Origin: Tetramitus jugosus
Lineage: Eukaryota; Heterolobosea; Eutetramitea; Acrasida; Vahlkampfiidae
DNA: 64,000 bases
Direction: 5' to 3'
NCBI GenBank assembly: GCA_937625935.1
Contig: OW569394.1
Location: forward strand, 124,001-188,000
Below are positions 55,432 through 64,000 of the stretch, piece by piece. The notes beneath the pieces are model-generated. The model ran no database searches, was not told the DNA's origin, and worked only from the letters and a program-made list of their open reading frames with translations. Numbering within the stretch: the stretch's first letter is position 1; every line of letters begins with the position of its first letter. Position numbers and translations under genes: made by a program.

Positions 55432-58400
55432 TTAGTTGTACATGGAATCAAATCGTTGTTCAATTTCGTCAGTTGGAGCTCTGATTGAGTCCTTCAGCTC
55501 GAACTTTGAATCTTTGTTCTTCAACGTCTTGAAAATGATGATTCCAACAACAGCAACAACAAGGACAGTCGCGATGCCAACCACTGTAAAACAAGCCAAT
55601 GCAATGAGAACAATCGCATATGTTTTCAATCCATTTCTTTTGATGGAACATCCACAAGGATTGGAACAAATGTCGCCACTTTCTGTGACCACAGACTCCG
55701 AAGATTGAATATAGTCTAATGAAACAGTGTGACTCACTGGCTGAGAACAAATGCATTGAACCAATGTGTCATTGCTGTTCTTCGATGTTGTTTGTGTTCG
55801 ACACACTTTTGCATCTTGCAACCATTGTTTGCTATTGGTATTCAAATACTTGCATGCATACTGATAGTCTTTGGTATGATTGCGAAGAGAAGATGCGAGG
55901 CTGGGAAGTGTGAGAGATGATTGAGTCAATGTGGGAGAACCCACTGACTGAATTAGTTGTTGGTTTTCTGTGAACAACTTGGTTGAGACTGTAGGAGACA
56001 CTCCACTGGTGTTACACTTGTTTGAATACTGATCTGGAGGATTTGCAATCGCTTGTCCTTGCACAAATGAGACATTTCCATCCGCCAGAGTGTCACGATT
56101 GAGTACGATTTGAACATATCCAGTATTTGTGTTCGTGTTGCTTGAAGATGGATGTCTCACAAGGATTGTTGTTGTTGTGTTGGTACCAATAGAGGTCGAA
56201 TTCAACTTTGAGATCACAGTTTCAAGATTGGGGAGTGAAATCTCTTGTGTTTGACCTTCAGTCATGTTCTTGCGAACCTTGTTAGTCAATACAACAACCA
56301 TCGATGAGAAGGATTCTCTTTGAACATTTGAACTGTTTGTTGAAATCATCACATTGGCCAAGTTGTGAGCAACATCGATAGAGTCGATAATTTTTGAATC
56401 GTTTCTTTGAATCGAGTTGATCAAGATCAATGAAGTCTGAATGGTTGATGCCTCAGAGAGATAGTTGAATTGTTGGGAGATTGTCTTAATTGTTCCAATT
56501 TGCACAGCTGTACTCAGTTCACCTTGTTTCGATAGAATAATGTTGATCAAGTTGTTCAATAATTGAGAGGTTTGGTTCGATGTTAGGGCTTGAATCGATG
56601 TGACCAAAGAGTTGGTGTACGTTGTGAGTAGAGATTCAAACTCTGTTCCATTTCTATGAGAAAGATCATTGGCTCTCTCAGTCAAAGCATTGGTCACCTT
56701 TGATGATTCTCCTTGATACACTGTGACAATGGTTGTTGATTCGGAAGTTTCACCATTCTGGAATAAGGCTTGAGCGAACAGAGTTACATTTCCAAGAACC
56801 GAGAGTGTGGTATTGAGAGTGGGATTCATTGAGCTCCTAATGAGAAACACTTGATTATCGTTGTCGAAATAACCAAAGCTAAACAGCGTTCCGGGATACT
56901 CAATGTTTGAATTCAACAAAAAGTGGCCATAGATCATGGCACCCGAGTTCGGTATGACCACAAGATTCACATCTGGTGTTGTTGGGACCGACATGGAGAG
57001 TACTTTGGATGAGATGATATTTGTTGTGGCGGCAATCTGGATCGATACGCTAGCAGTGTAATGATGACTCTGTACAAAGTCGTCAACAAGCTTTTGAATT
57101 GATTGAATAGGAGAATGGAGAGTGTAGACGCTACTATAAGTGCGTTCATCAGTTGAATTAAGATCCTCGACATGCCAGTTAACAGCAACATCCACAGGAA
57201 GACTTCCAGCAAAAGCGATCGTTACGTTCAATATCCATGCATCATAAACTTGACCTTCAATGGCATTGGAGTCGAGCCAGATAATTGCATTTGACTCATC
57301 ACAAAACTGTCCCATGTATCCTTGGTTACAATACGATACTTCTGCGACGTAGTTAAATGTGAAGTTACTGGAGAGGGTTCGATTCGAAGGAAAAGTAAAT
57401 GCAAGAGGCGATTCACTTCGACCCAGCGCACAAACATAACCATCTTTTCCAATAGATATTTCCAAACCAGTTGTAGAAACATTGTTGTAAACCATGATTA
57501 TATCATGACTTGAGTCAGTTGTATTCAATTTCGCAACATAGGCAATAGATTCAGAACCCTGACCGAGTGTTAGCAATGAGCCTGTCAAGTAAATTGATTC
57601 ATTGACACCGTACGCTATTTTTTGCATTCCACTTTCTTTATCAAACAGAACTGCCCTATTCGAGTTGAAAATGAGGTTTGTTTTGTTGAAGTCGTAGCTC
57701 TCCACAGAGCGAGCAACAGGAGACGACAACATGGAGATATGCAATGACCCAAAGTAGTCTGCATCACGTAGTGATATACCGATTGGAATCGCATCATTAG
57801 AGTATGCAGTAGTGCCCAGTTGAGTAAAATTGCCATTATTTGCATTCAATGTGGCAACGAAAAGAGCAGGATCAGCTACTATCGATGGAGTTGAACCAAA
57901 GGTTGCATGTCCAACATCCTGACGACCGGCGACATAAACGAGATCAGGACGGCATTGAAGTGCTGTCACCGTGGCACTTGATATGGCTGACATCCACATA
58001 CAAGATCCGTAACTACTAGTGAATTGTGAAACAAAATTAGTGGCACCAGAGGACGGATACGCCCATTCACAAGCAGTAAGGATGGTTTGATTCGCTGAGC
58101 CAGTGAGGTAAATCAGATCTTCATTTTCATTCGGATCGCAACAACTACTGGCATCAGTTACTATTAAACCTCCAGAGTTTGGCACTGGAGAACTCACATC
58201 TCTGTTCCAACCAACTACACCGAACTCATCCACTATGAACATCAGAATAAAAGGGCTCTCATCACCGTTCGCTCTAGAATGAAACGGTGGAATATCGTTG
58301 GTACAATTTGGAAACACCACAATGACACTCTTCTGATCACAACCAGGCAAGAAAATGGGAACAAAATGAACATTTCCAGTGTCAATCTCCATCATCCAGT

Positions 58401-58674
58401 CATACTTTGATTGAATGGCATTGTACTTGGCTAGAATGGTTTTCTTTGTGAAATTTCCAGTTGGTTCATCCTTGTTCTTGAAGGATCGATAGACGGCAGA
58501 TCGGTGTCCAACTTTTATTCCAGTGATTTGATAGTGGTCAGTGACATCATCAATGATCGAAATGGTTCCAAAGGTAATGGATCCATGGGCAAAAGAGGGA
58601 AAGCAATAAACAGCTATCACAAGTGACACAAGACCGATAAAACACAGTCTGAGAATACCGTGTATGTTTGACAT
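55432..58674 (-). CDS. single-pass surface protein with GPS-like box (copy 2, EGF region reduced)
   Basis: A tandem paralogue of the gene at 51076-54528. From the ATG at 58674 (MSNIHGILRLCFIGLVSLVI) it has 1080 residues. Signal peptide, beta-rich N-terminal half, helical Ser/Thr/Asn region, GPS-like cysteine box, one membrane helix and the identical tail end DEIEQRFDSMYN all correspond. The main difference is an in-frame lack of about 69 residues: copy 1 has two EGF modules, whereas here VAEV is followed directly by SYCNQGYMGQFCDESN, the remnant end of the second module. The C-terminal half is nearly identical to copy 1 in DNA, while the middle is clearly more diverged. Confidence 0.75.
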   Translation of the reverse strand: MSNIHGILRLCFIGLVSLVIAVYCFPSFAHGSITFGTISIIDDVTDHYQITGIKVGHRSAVYRSFKNKDEPTGNFTKKTILAKYNAIQSKYDWMMEIDTGNVHFVPIFLPGCDQKSVIVVFPNCTNDIPPFHSRANGDESPFILMFIVDEFGVVGWNRDVSSPVPNSGGLIVTDASSCCDPNENEDLIYLTGSANQTILTACEWAYPSSGATNFVSQFTSSYGSCMWMSAISSATVTALQCRPDLVYVAGRQDVGHATFGSTPSIVADPALFVATLNANNGNFTQLGTTAYSNDAIPIGISLRDADYFGSLHISMLSSPVARSVESYDFNKTNLIFNSNRAVLFDKESGMQKIAYGVNESIYLTGSLLTLGQGSESIAYVAKLNTTDSSHDIIMVYNNVSTTGLEISIGKDGYVCALGRSESPLAFTFPSNRTLSSNFTFNYVAEVSYCNQGYMGQFCDESNAIIWLDSNAIEGQVYDAWILNVTIAFAGSLPVDVAVNWHVEDLNSTDERTYSSVYTLHSPIQSIQKLVDDFVQSHHYTASVSIQIAATTNIISSKVLSMSVPTTPDVNLVVIPNSGAMIYGHFLLNSNIEYPGTLFSFGYFDNDNQVFLIRSSMNPTLNTTLSVLGNVTLFAQALFQNGETSESTTIVTVYQGESSKVTNALTERANDLSHRNGTEFESLLTTYTNSLVTSIQALTSNQTSQLLNNLINIILSKQGELSTAVQIGTIKTISQQFNYLSEASTIQTSLILINSIQRNDSKIIDSIDVAHNLANVMISTNSSNVQRESFSSMVVVLTNKVRKNMTEGQTQEISLPNLETVISKLNSTSIGTNTTTTILVRHPSSSNTNTNTGYVQIVLNRDTLADGNVSFVQGQAIANPPDQYSNKCNTSGVSPTVSTKLFTENQQLIQSVGSPTLTQSSLTLPSLASSLRNHTKDYQYACKYLNTNSKQWLQDAKVCRTQTTSKNSNDTLVQCICSQPVSHTVSLDYIQSSESVVTESGDICSNPCGCSIKRNGLKTYAIVLIALACFTVVGIATVLVVAVVGIIIFKTLKNKDSKFELKDSIRAPTDEIEQRFDSMYN

Positions 58675-59642
58675 GTTTTGTTCTTTGATGCTGCTTGGAG
58701 AGTGTGCAGCAGTCAACTTGAAATGTGAGTGACCTACCGTCATCCGTCACGCCACAGCGAAAAAGGTCAAAACTATCCTTGGAAAATCCGGATCCGTATG
58801 GGCCCTTTGATTCCGCGCAAGGGCAGCACCAATCGTCTGCACAACCGCATGGTTTTGTCGACGGTCAACATTGGAATTGCCAATATATCAGCATTGCATC
58901 GGATACGTATGTTGTATTTGTGGAAAACGATATGCAAGCGCAGATTGACAGAACATACGAACAAACATAAACCTCCATTGTGTCCTTGTAATTTGAAAAA
59001 AATGGCCACCACCCGAACTGCAGACGACTTCACGCCAATTTTTTGACTCAGAAACGTACTAACAATTGGCCACAGGACGTAGATGTCCACAACCAAATTC
59101 ATAGCGAAATGAATTTGCGCCAATATGTATTTACAGCTTGATAAATCAAAAGAGTGGCGATTAACGATTACTTTCGATCGAAATACAATCATTTATTCAT
59201 AAAAACACATTTTCTCAAAGATTATTTGTTGACTATGGTATCGTACACCCAATAATTTATGATTAAAACGATACACACATTCAGGGTGCAACCAGAACAG
59301 CATGTTCACCAAAAATAGCGTGTACTCGATCACACAGGCAGGAAGTTTTCCCTCTGTATCATCCTCGATTTACCTTTTTCTAACTTAAATAGAAGATATG
59401 AATTGATCATTTACTTGAGGATACATCTTACAACTGCAGAATCGATCAAACATGTCCACTCACTGCATCCCAAACTTGTAATGATGGACCATTGAGGGAA
59501 CGGCCCTCTTACTACTTTCCACACATTGGAGACGAAGTTACAAATTGGCTTGTCAAAAAATTCGTGGGATCAACCAATAATTTGAATTCTTTCCCTCTGA
59601 GCCCTTTGTGGAATCGGTTCTTATGGATGAATAATAAGCCAT
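58675..59642. other. gene-poor region upstream of copy 2
   Basis: This 968-bp stretch holds overlapping open frames on both strands at 58730-59190, none with recognisable protein features. 59200-59640 is AT-rich. The promoter of copy 2 must lie at its left end. No gene can be supported. Confidence 0.35.
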
Positions 59643-59672
59643 TGGTCGCAGGTTCGATCCCTGCAACGACCA
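59643..59672 (+). tRNA. 3'-half tRNA relic (T arm and acceptor strand)
   Basis: The T arm GCAGG-TTCGATC-CCTGC and 3' acceptor strand AACGACC plus A are intact, and the B-box GGTTCGATCC is perfect. The matching 5' acceptor strand GGTCGTT, D arm and A-box are not found upstream. The sequence just before (ATAATAAGCCAT) could be a corrupted anticodon arm with AAT (Ile), but the stem does not pair. A run of T follows at 59674. It is most likely a tRNA pseudogene fragment. Confidence 0.5.
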
Positions 59673-59699
59673 GTTTTCTTTGTCAGTTTGTTTTTTTCT

Positions 59700-62060
59700 T
59701 CGCGCCATATATGGTGGTCAAATTACTTTTGTGATATTTGCAGATCAAGTAATAGATAAATCAGATCTGTCCTCTAATCTCGTCCTACAAATGTACGATC
59801 ATAAGAAAACTTCTGATGAAGAACAGACAAGTGGGACACTGCCTCCTTTGTATCTTCAGTTTGATAGGGAACAAAGAGGTGTGAAGAGTAGTCCAATACA
59901 TAATCAACGATCTGATGTGCTTGTATTTGGGTAGAATCCGGGCTATTCTCTAAATTTCGAATCAAGTTGTACAACACAAAATAAGTGTTAACAATGAAAG
60001 TGGGCCAAGTAATTTCTTTGCTTGTGCCCTCTGTGGAAGCGGAAAAGTTAAGTTTGGATTGAGAATCCTGTTGCACCTTCAGGTATTTGTGTCAGGGAGG
60101 AACTGGATGCTATACAAAAATATTGAGTGTGGTGAACGGAGGTATGAAGTTTATTGTTGTGGAATTTGATGGAATGTTCAAGCAAATGAAGTTAAGTGAA
60201 AGATATCCTGGTTGTGTGGATCCCATCAAGCGAATATGAAATCACCGGGATAAAAGGGCATTCCTTTCAATTACTTTACAAGGTGGGTTGGAAGAACTCA
60301 GACAAACCTTTACTTTCTTTTTCTCTTATATCTTGTGGTTTTTGAGTTGAAGAAAAGAAGAGTTGGCAAAACGCTCCATCTTTAGTTTTTACATTGTCAA
60401 GGAGGTACCCACAGTGCTTTTGGGAATGTTCCGTTGATTTACAATACCACATAGATTCTTCTTCATCTTCTCCTCTCCGAATGGAGGAGGCCTATGTTGT
60501 GATTGATGATGATACATAAGATGTCATAGGGTGTTGATATCAACTGAGGGAATGGAGGTGCTGGAGATGATACTGGTGGCGGTGAATAAAAGAAGCTTGC
60601 GCCAGTGTCTCACGGTTTTGGTGGAACCCATTTTTTCAATTTTTTGTAAGGAAGACCGTTTTTCGAATAAAAACAACCTCGTCGACATGACACAAACATT
60701 TTCATCTCACGGTATGAAACAAAAATGGAGCTATGAATCGTACAACACCAACTTTGATTATGACAGGAGGAAGTTAAACATGAACAAGCATTTTTAGACC
60801 GACGACACGACCTTCATTTCATTTATTATGAGCATCGATAGTAATGCACATGTGTTTGTTGATAGTTGCACAATACATAAATTCACAGATTTAGAGATCA
60901 TCAGAACAGAAAGACTGCGCACGAGGTTATCTGAAGATTCCTTTTTATATTGTTCTGAGTCAGTGATATGTGATGATCCATGTCCTACTCTCAATGAAAC
61001 TACGAGCCAGTTCGATAATTATGAAGAGAGTGTCATTGAGTCGCTGAGCACACCTGATCGAGCGGAAGAGTTTCGGTTGGACATTGATAGTACCAGTGTA
61101 GTTCAACACACAGAACCACCGATAATGGCATACCCAGAGGCCACTTTTGGTACTTGTTGTAGTATTCAGGCCTTATTTTTTATCCAATGGACACTCCGAA
61201 GTTTCTTAAGTGTGATACATGCCAATGAGATATTGAATTTCATTCAGATCTACTCACCATCACTCCACTCTTCTTCCCAATTCCTTCCACGAGATACAAA
61301 GAATATTAGATGAATTGAAGTATGAACTTCCTGATCACATTGTCGATCACGGACCATGTTACAGTCTGGATACAGCAAGGGTAGTGATTTTGAAATGGCA
61401 AAAATTTCATTGCAAAGAATTGATAATCTAAGTTGAAAACTCTGACAACTCCAGTAGAAGTCACAAAAATGGCTCTGGAAATCAAAAAGAACACAGGTTA
61501 TGTCTTGATAAACACAGCAAAGAGTACAAAACCAAATCAAAGAAAGATACTCAATCGAACAGTGACTATTAAAGAAAATTAGCCATTGGAGATACTCGAA
61601 TCTCCTTACTGGGTAGTGGAAAAGTACGATTTTAATTTATACAAGGACAGTGGGGATATTTATCATCTAATAATTCTTGGACTCGTCCCCCTTAGATTTA
61701 AGTTCTACATTGAGTAAATTGCAACTTTGAATCGAAGATTAGATTTACTACCCTGATATGTTAAATATGTCAACGAACTCAAGACGAAATGGATGATGAA
61801 TTCAATAGAATAGGTGGTTGTATGTTTGTGATGGAGTTGTCTCCCTTGGATGCGAAACCAGCTGGAAGAAAACATGTTTTATCATCATATGGAAAGTGGA
61901 TATCTGTATTTGGATATCAAACAAGTGTTTAGTAGACAATGTTTGGAAGGAAATGTTCTGAATTTGGGATATGAACTGTTGCTGTAGATCTACAACTGAA
62001 GGAGAGCGAACCACAAAAAACTAGAGAAGTGTAGAGTGGTAGTTCCAAAACAGCTCTACT
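59700..62060 (+). pseudogene. region of decayed coding fragments on the + strand
   Basis: Several stretches read as protein in successive frames, broken by stops and shifts: 59740-59934 (DKSDLSSNLVLQMYDHKK), about 60142-60230 (MKFIVVEFDGMFKQMKLSER), 60531-60797 (EGMEVLEMILVAVNKRSLRQ), 60798-61140 (around MSIDSNAHVFVDSCTIHK), about 61290-61430 (FHEIQRILDELKYELPDHIV), about 61433-61718 (TPVEVTKMALEIKKNTGYVL, then in the same frame after a TAG, PLEILESPYWVVEKYDFNLY) and 61789-61928 (FNRIGGCMFVMELSPLDAKP). The in-frame TAG near 61581 has no flanking GT-AG to remove it, and TAG is a normal stop elsewhere in the window. This may be one or several dead genes; some parts could be real exons. No family is recognised. 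Confidence 0.4.
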
Positions 62061-62384
62061 TCATAAGAACTCATCAAACAATAGCAATGTTAGTTTTATA
62101 ATATTGAATCCTCTCTGACCTGTGGCAAACAATGCTGATAGCATTGCTCGCACAAATACTGGGATTTTCGACAAGGGTTCATTACCAACAAGAGTCCCAT
62201 AGAAGCCTCTTCGTCTACTAGCACCACATAAAGCTTGTACTTGTATCGCATTGGTTGAAATGATATACATTTGTTGTATCCACTACCGACATTCTTTTTG
62301 TTTTTGTCAATTGAAAACGGTCGTTTTTTTGCGGAAAATTTGTGCATGCGATCAGTTTATTTTTGGCGACTGATTTACAATACA

Positions 62385-62715
62385 ATGAATCATGACACCA
62401 AAGCACAAAATTCCAAAACAAGAAGATATTACGGTCATCCTAAATACCCAAAAGATGATCTTGAAGGGGTAGTCAATCTTGAAGAGAAGTCCTTACAAGA
62501 AGCCAATGTTCGAGTTCATCAAATCCCCGCCAGTGGGTGTGTGGATCTTTTGGCTGATATACAGGTTCTTAAAAATTCAAGGTCATTGTTATTTTTTTTA
62601 CTTCAAGGTTCTGTGGTTGGATGGATCCTATTCATGGGAACCTTTGCCCAACATTGATCAAGAGAGTGTAAAGGAGTACATGAGAGAAAAGAATCTCTCT
62701 GATGAGGAAGAATAA
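62385..62715 (+). CDS. small chromodomain-like protein
   Basis: Two exons (62385-62564 and 62608-62715) around a short 43-nt intron (GTTCTT...CAAG) give 95 residues in phase. The joined sequence reads ANVRVHQIPASGCVDLLADI followed by QVLWLDGSYSWEPLPNIDQE and a terminal helix VKEYMREKNL. This follows the chromodomain outline: strand, turn, strand, 'W-g--WEP--NL', C-terminal helix. It could be a stand-alone chromatin reader or the chromodomain left from a retrotransposon integrase. The N-terminal part (RRYYGHPKYPKDDLEG) is not recognised. The intron is unusually short and its donor weak, so the model is uncertain. Confidence 0.45.
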
Positions 62716-62963
62716 TTTTGTAAATAAAAAATTGTGTATTTATAATTTGCTTTTGTCGGTTTGTTTTGTCGGTTGGTTTCCATCATTCACAATTTTTGTT
62801 GCAAAACAAAGAAAACAAATCAATTCATCCCTCCGAACATACTAGCGCTCCTCAATCATCAATTGTTCTTTTCCCATCCTCAACAGTTTAAAAGTGAGTA
62901 GTTCTTTCGTGTTACTTCCTCACAACTAACTAATTTTGTCATACGTATCAATATAGGTGGTAG

Positions 62964-63340
62964 ATGATTCTTTTCATATTATGGGGAGTCAATCAATTGT
63001 TTGGAAAAGAAATCATGGTCTTTTACTTCACAATCTTCATTATCCCTACTATCTTGATCAATTGCTGTGAGAGTACTTCTACAAAGGTATGAAGCGGTTC
63101 CAGGAATAGGAAAGTCGTCCAATTGGTCATCGTTGGAGTTGAAAGGCCCTTATTATTGTTACTACTACTCACTTCTCTTTTATCAAGTTACTTCCAACTG
63201 GGGCTGTAAGATACCAAAAGACAATTCAACAGCAACGAAACAACAACCAGGCTGTTGTCGTAGATGGACAAAGTGCTTCAAAGTTCGAAGCTAGAGTGTC
63301 AATACTGTTGTTGAAGTATGCCATTATGAAGACTGAATGA
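62964..63340 (+). CDS. small membrane protein, unknown (two exons)
   Basis: Two exons (62964-63086 and 63188-63340), intron of 101 nt (GTATGA donor, CAAG acceptor), phase 0, giving 91 residues. Exon 1 encodes a hydrophobic segment (MVFYFTIFIIPTILINCC) likely to span a membrane. Exon 2 encodes a soluble tail (LLPTGAVRYQKTIQQQ, KFEARVSILLLKYAIMKTE) and the stop. Upstream, another frame through exon 1 also reads protein-like, so the exon assignment may be wrong. No family is recognised. Confidence 0.35.
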
Positions 63341-64000
63341 ATAGACAATATACTTTCACTGGTTCGTGGAGCGATCCCACTAGAACCGCATACAGTGTAC
63401 AGAGCATGTTTGATCCTGAGATTATGGCACATACACACATTAACAGTAAACCGACTGGGGTCAACGATGTGGATATGGTGATCGAGGGTGACGACTAGAA
63501 ACTGTTTGAACTTTTGTGACCCTCTGTGGGGTGCGTGTGTGCATGACTTCCACTTGTCATCAGGTTGTTCTGGACTACCAGTCTACTTTCCTGTATCTAG
63601 CACAATACACCGAACGAAGATCGGATGACCAACATCAATTGTGGCACAAAAGTCATACCTGCGCCAATCTGATCCAATGCATAATATCAACACTATTGAA
63701 TAAAGACACAACACAAGCAGCTTGGCGCTACGGCACTCCTACTCTAGTCTCGCGCCTTTGTACGTCTTACCCCCAGTACAGAGTCAAAGTCGTCTAAAGT
63801 CTGTTGCAGTTTTAACACTGTTGCCGATAAAAATCTGTTAAATACAGCACAGATATATCGGCTCTACGAGCCGATAAAGCTCAAATCGAGTTGAAAACCA
63901 CGCTTATCTCTTCATCTCATCATGGAAGATGTGCCGATCTACTCCAACTCATTAGTGAATCAATCCAGAATCAATCGCTTGCTTCAAACATAGCAATTGA
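63341..64000. other. window end, no supported gene
   Basis: This 660-bp stretch is open only in short frames. It contains the perfect hairpin listed separately. Nothing else can be supported before the window ends. Confidence 0.35.
63856..63876. repeat. perfect 9-bp inverted repeat (hairpin)
   Basis: TATCGGCTC (63856-63864), a three-base loop TAC, and GAGCCGATA (63868-63876) pair perfectly. The flanks are AT-rich and there is no adjacent gene. Confidence 0.6.

Larger units (their letters stand above)
51076..58674 (-). repeat. tandem gene duplication (51.1-54.5 and 55.4-58.7 kb)
   Basis: Direct repeat of about 3.3 kb with a unit spacing of about 4.3 kb. Identity is mosaic: very high over 51290-52470 versus 55645-56820 and again over about 54180-54450 versus 58320-58590, lower over 52480-54100 versus 56830-58240. 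The spacer (54.6-55.4 kb) is not obviously repeated after copy 2. Confidence 0.85.

Noticed and set aside
58725-59192. Overlapping open frames on both strands upstream of copy 2
   Set aside because: Three frames are open at once with no domain, signal peptide or consistent composition, so none can be preferred.
59480-59672. Complete tRNA-Ile with intron ending at 59672
   Set aside because: The T arm is intact, but no 5' acceptor strand, D arm or pairing anticodon stem could be found upstream.
61400-61720. TAG reassigned to an amino acid
   Set aside because: The DUF2817 and F-box genes in the same window end in TAG, so the codon is a normal stop; the in-frame TAG marks decay.

Overview
The window looks like nuclear DNA of a Naegleria-like (heterolobosean) free-living amoeba. 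The evidence is: densely packed protein genes on both strands; eukaryotic machinery (ORC3, Rab GDI, PDI with a C-terminal HDEL, EMC10, an F-box protein, a receptor kinase); few short GT-AG introns (43 to 169 nt); long Q/N/S/H homopolymer tracts; AT-rich spacers; and an eukaryotic elongator tRNA-Met. TAA, TAG and TGA all act as ordinary stops. Species cannot be fixed from the sequence alone.

Layout. 0-8.5 kb: a BAG6-like ubiquitin-domain gene (-) and a six-exon ORC3 gene (+) share a 170-bp divergent promoter with an E2F-like site; then PDI (-) and a two-exon L7Ae/RPP38-like gene (-). 8.5-16.5 kb: tRNA-Met, a DUF2817 peptidase-like gene, a THEM6-like thioesterase, a frameshifted HNH-nuclease relic, Rab GDI, and an RCC1-like gene ending where a BTB domain would begin, with a decayed partial copy 2.2 kb downstream. 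16.9-29.4 kb: a 1248-aa receptor-like TKL kinase, a small secreted protein, a DUF167 protein, a Q-rich protein, a possible Ig-fold transcription factor with His/Gln-rich arms, an F-box/LRR protein, EMC10, and a charged nuclear protein with a SUKH-like tail.

29.5-50.4 kb is one gene on the minus strand. It encodes about 6918 aa with a signal peptide, eleven RCC1-type propeller blocks separated by EGF-module pairs, a 21-module EGF array, an IPT/TIG-like region, one membrane helix and a short cytosolic tail. Its only intron separates the signal-peptide exon from a 20.6-kb exon. Next to it, 51-58.7 kb holds two tandem paralogues of single-pass surface proteins with a degenerate GPS-like cysteine box, separated by a broken gene. 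The three genes form a block of large surface proteins.

58.7-64 kb is gene-poor: a tRNA 3'-half relic, a + strand region of decayed coding fragments (59.7-62 kb), a probable two-exon chromodomain mini-gene and a probable two-exon 91-aa membrane protein.

The ordinary genes are unrelated housekeeping functions (replication licensing, ER folding and membrane insertion, Rab recycling, RNase P). There are no operons. The most notable content is the giant RCC1/EGF receptor-like gene with its neighbouring paralogue pair.
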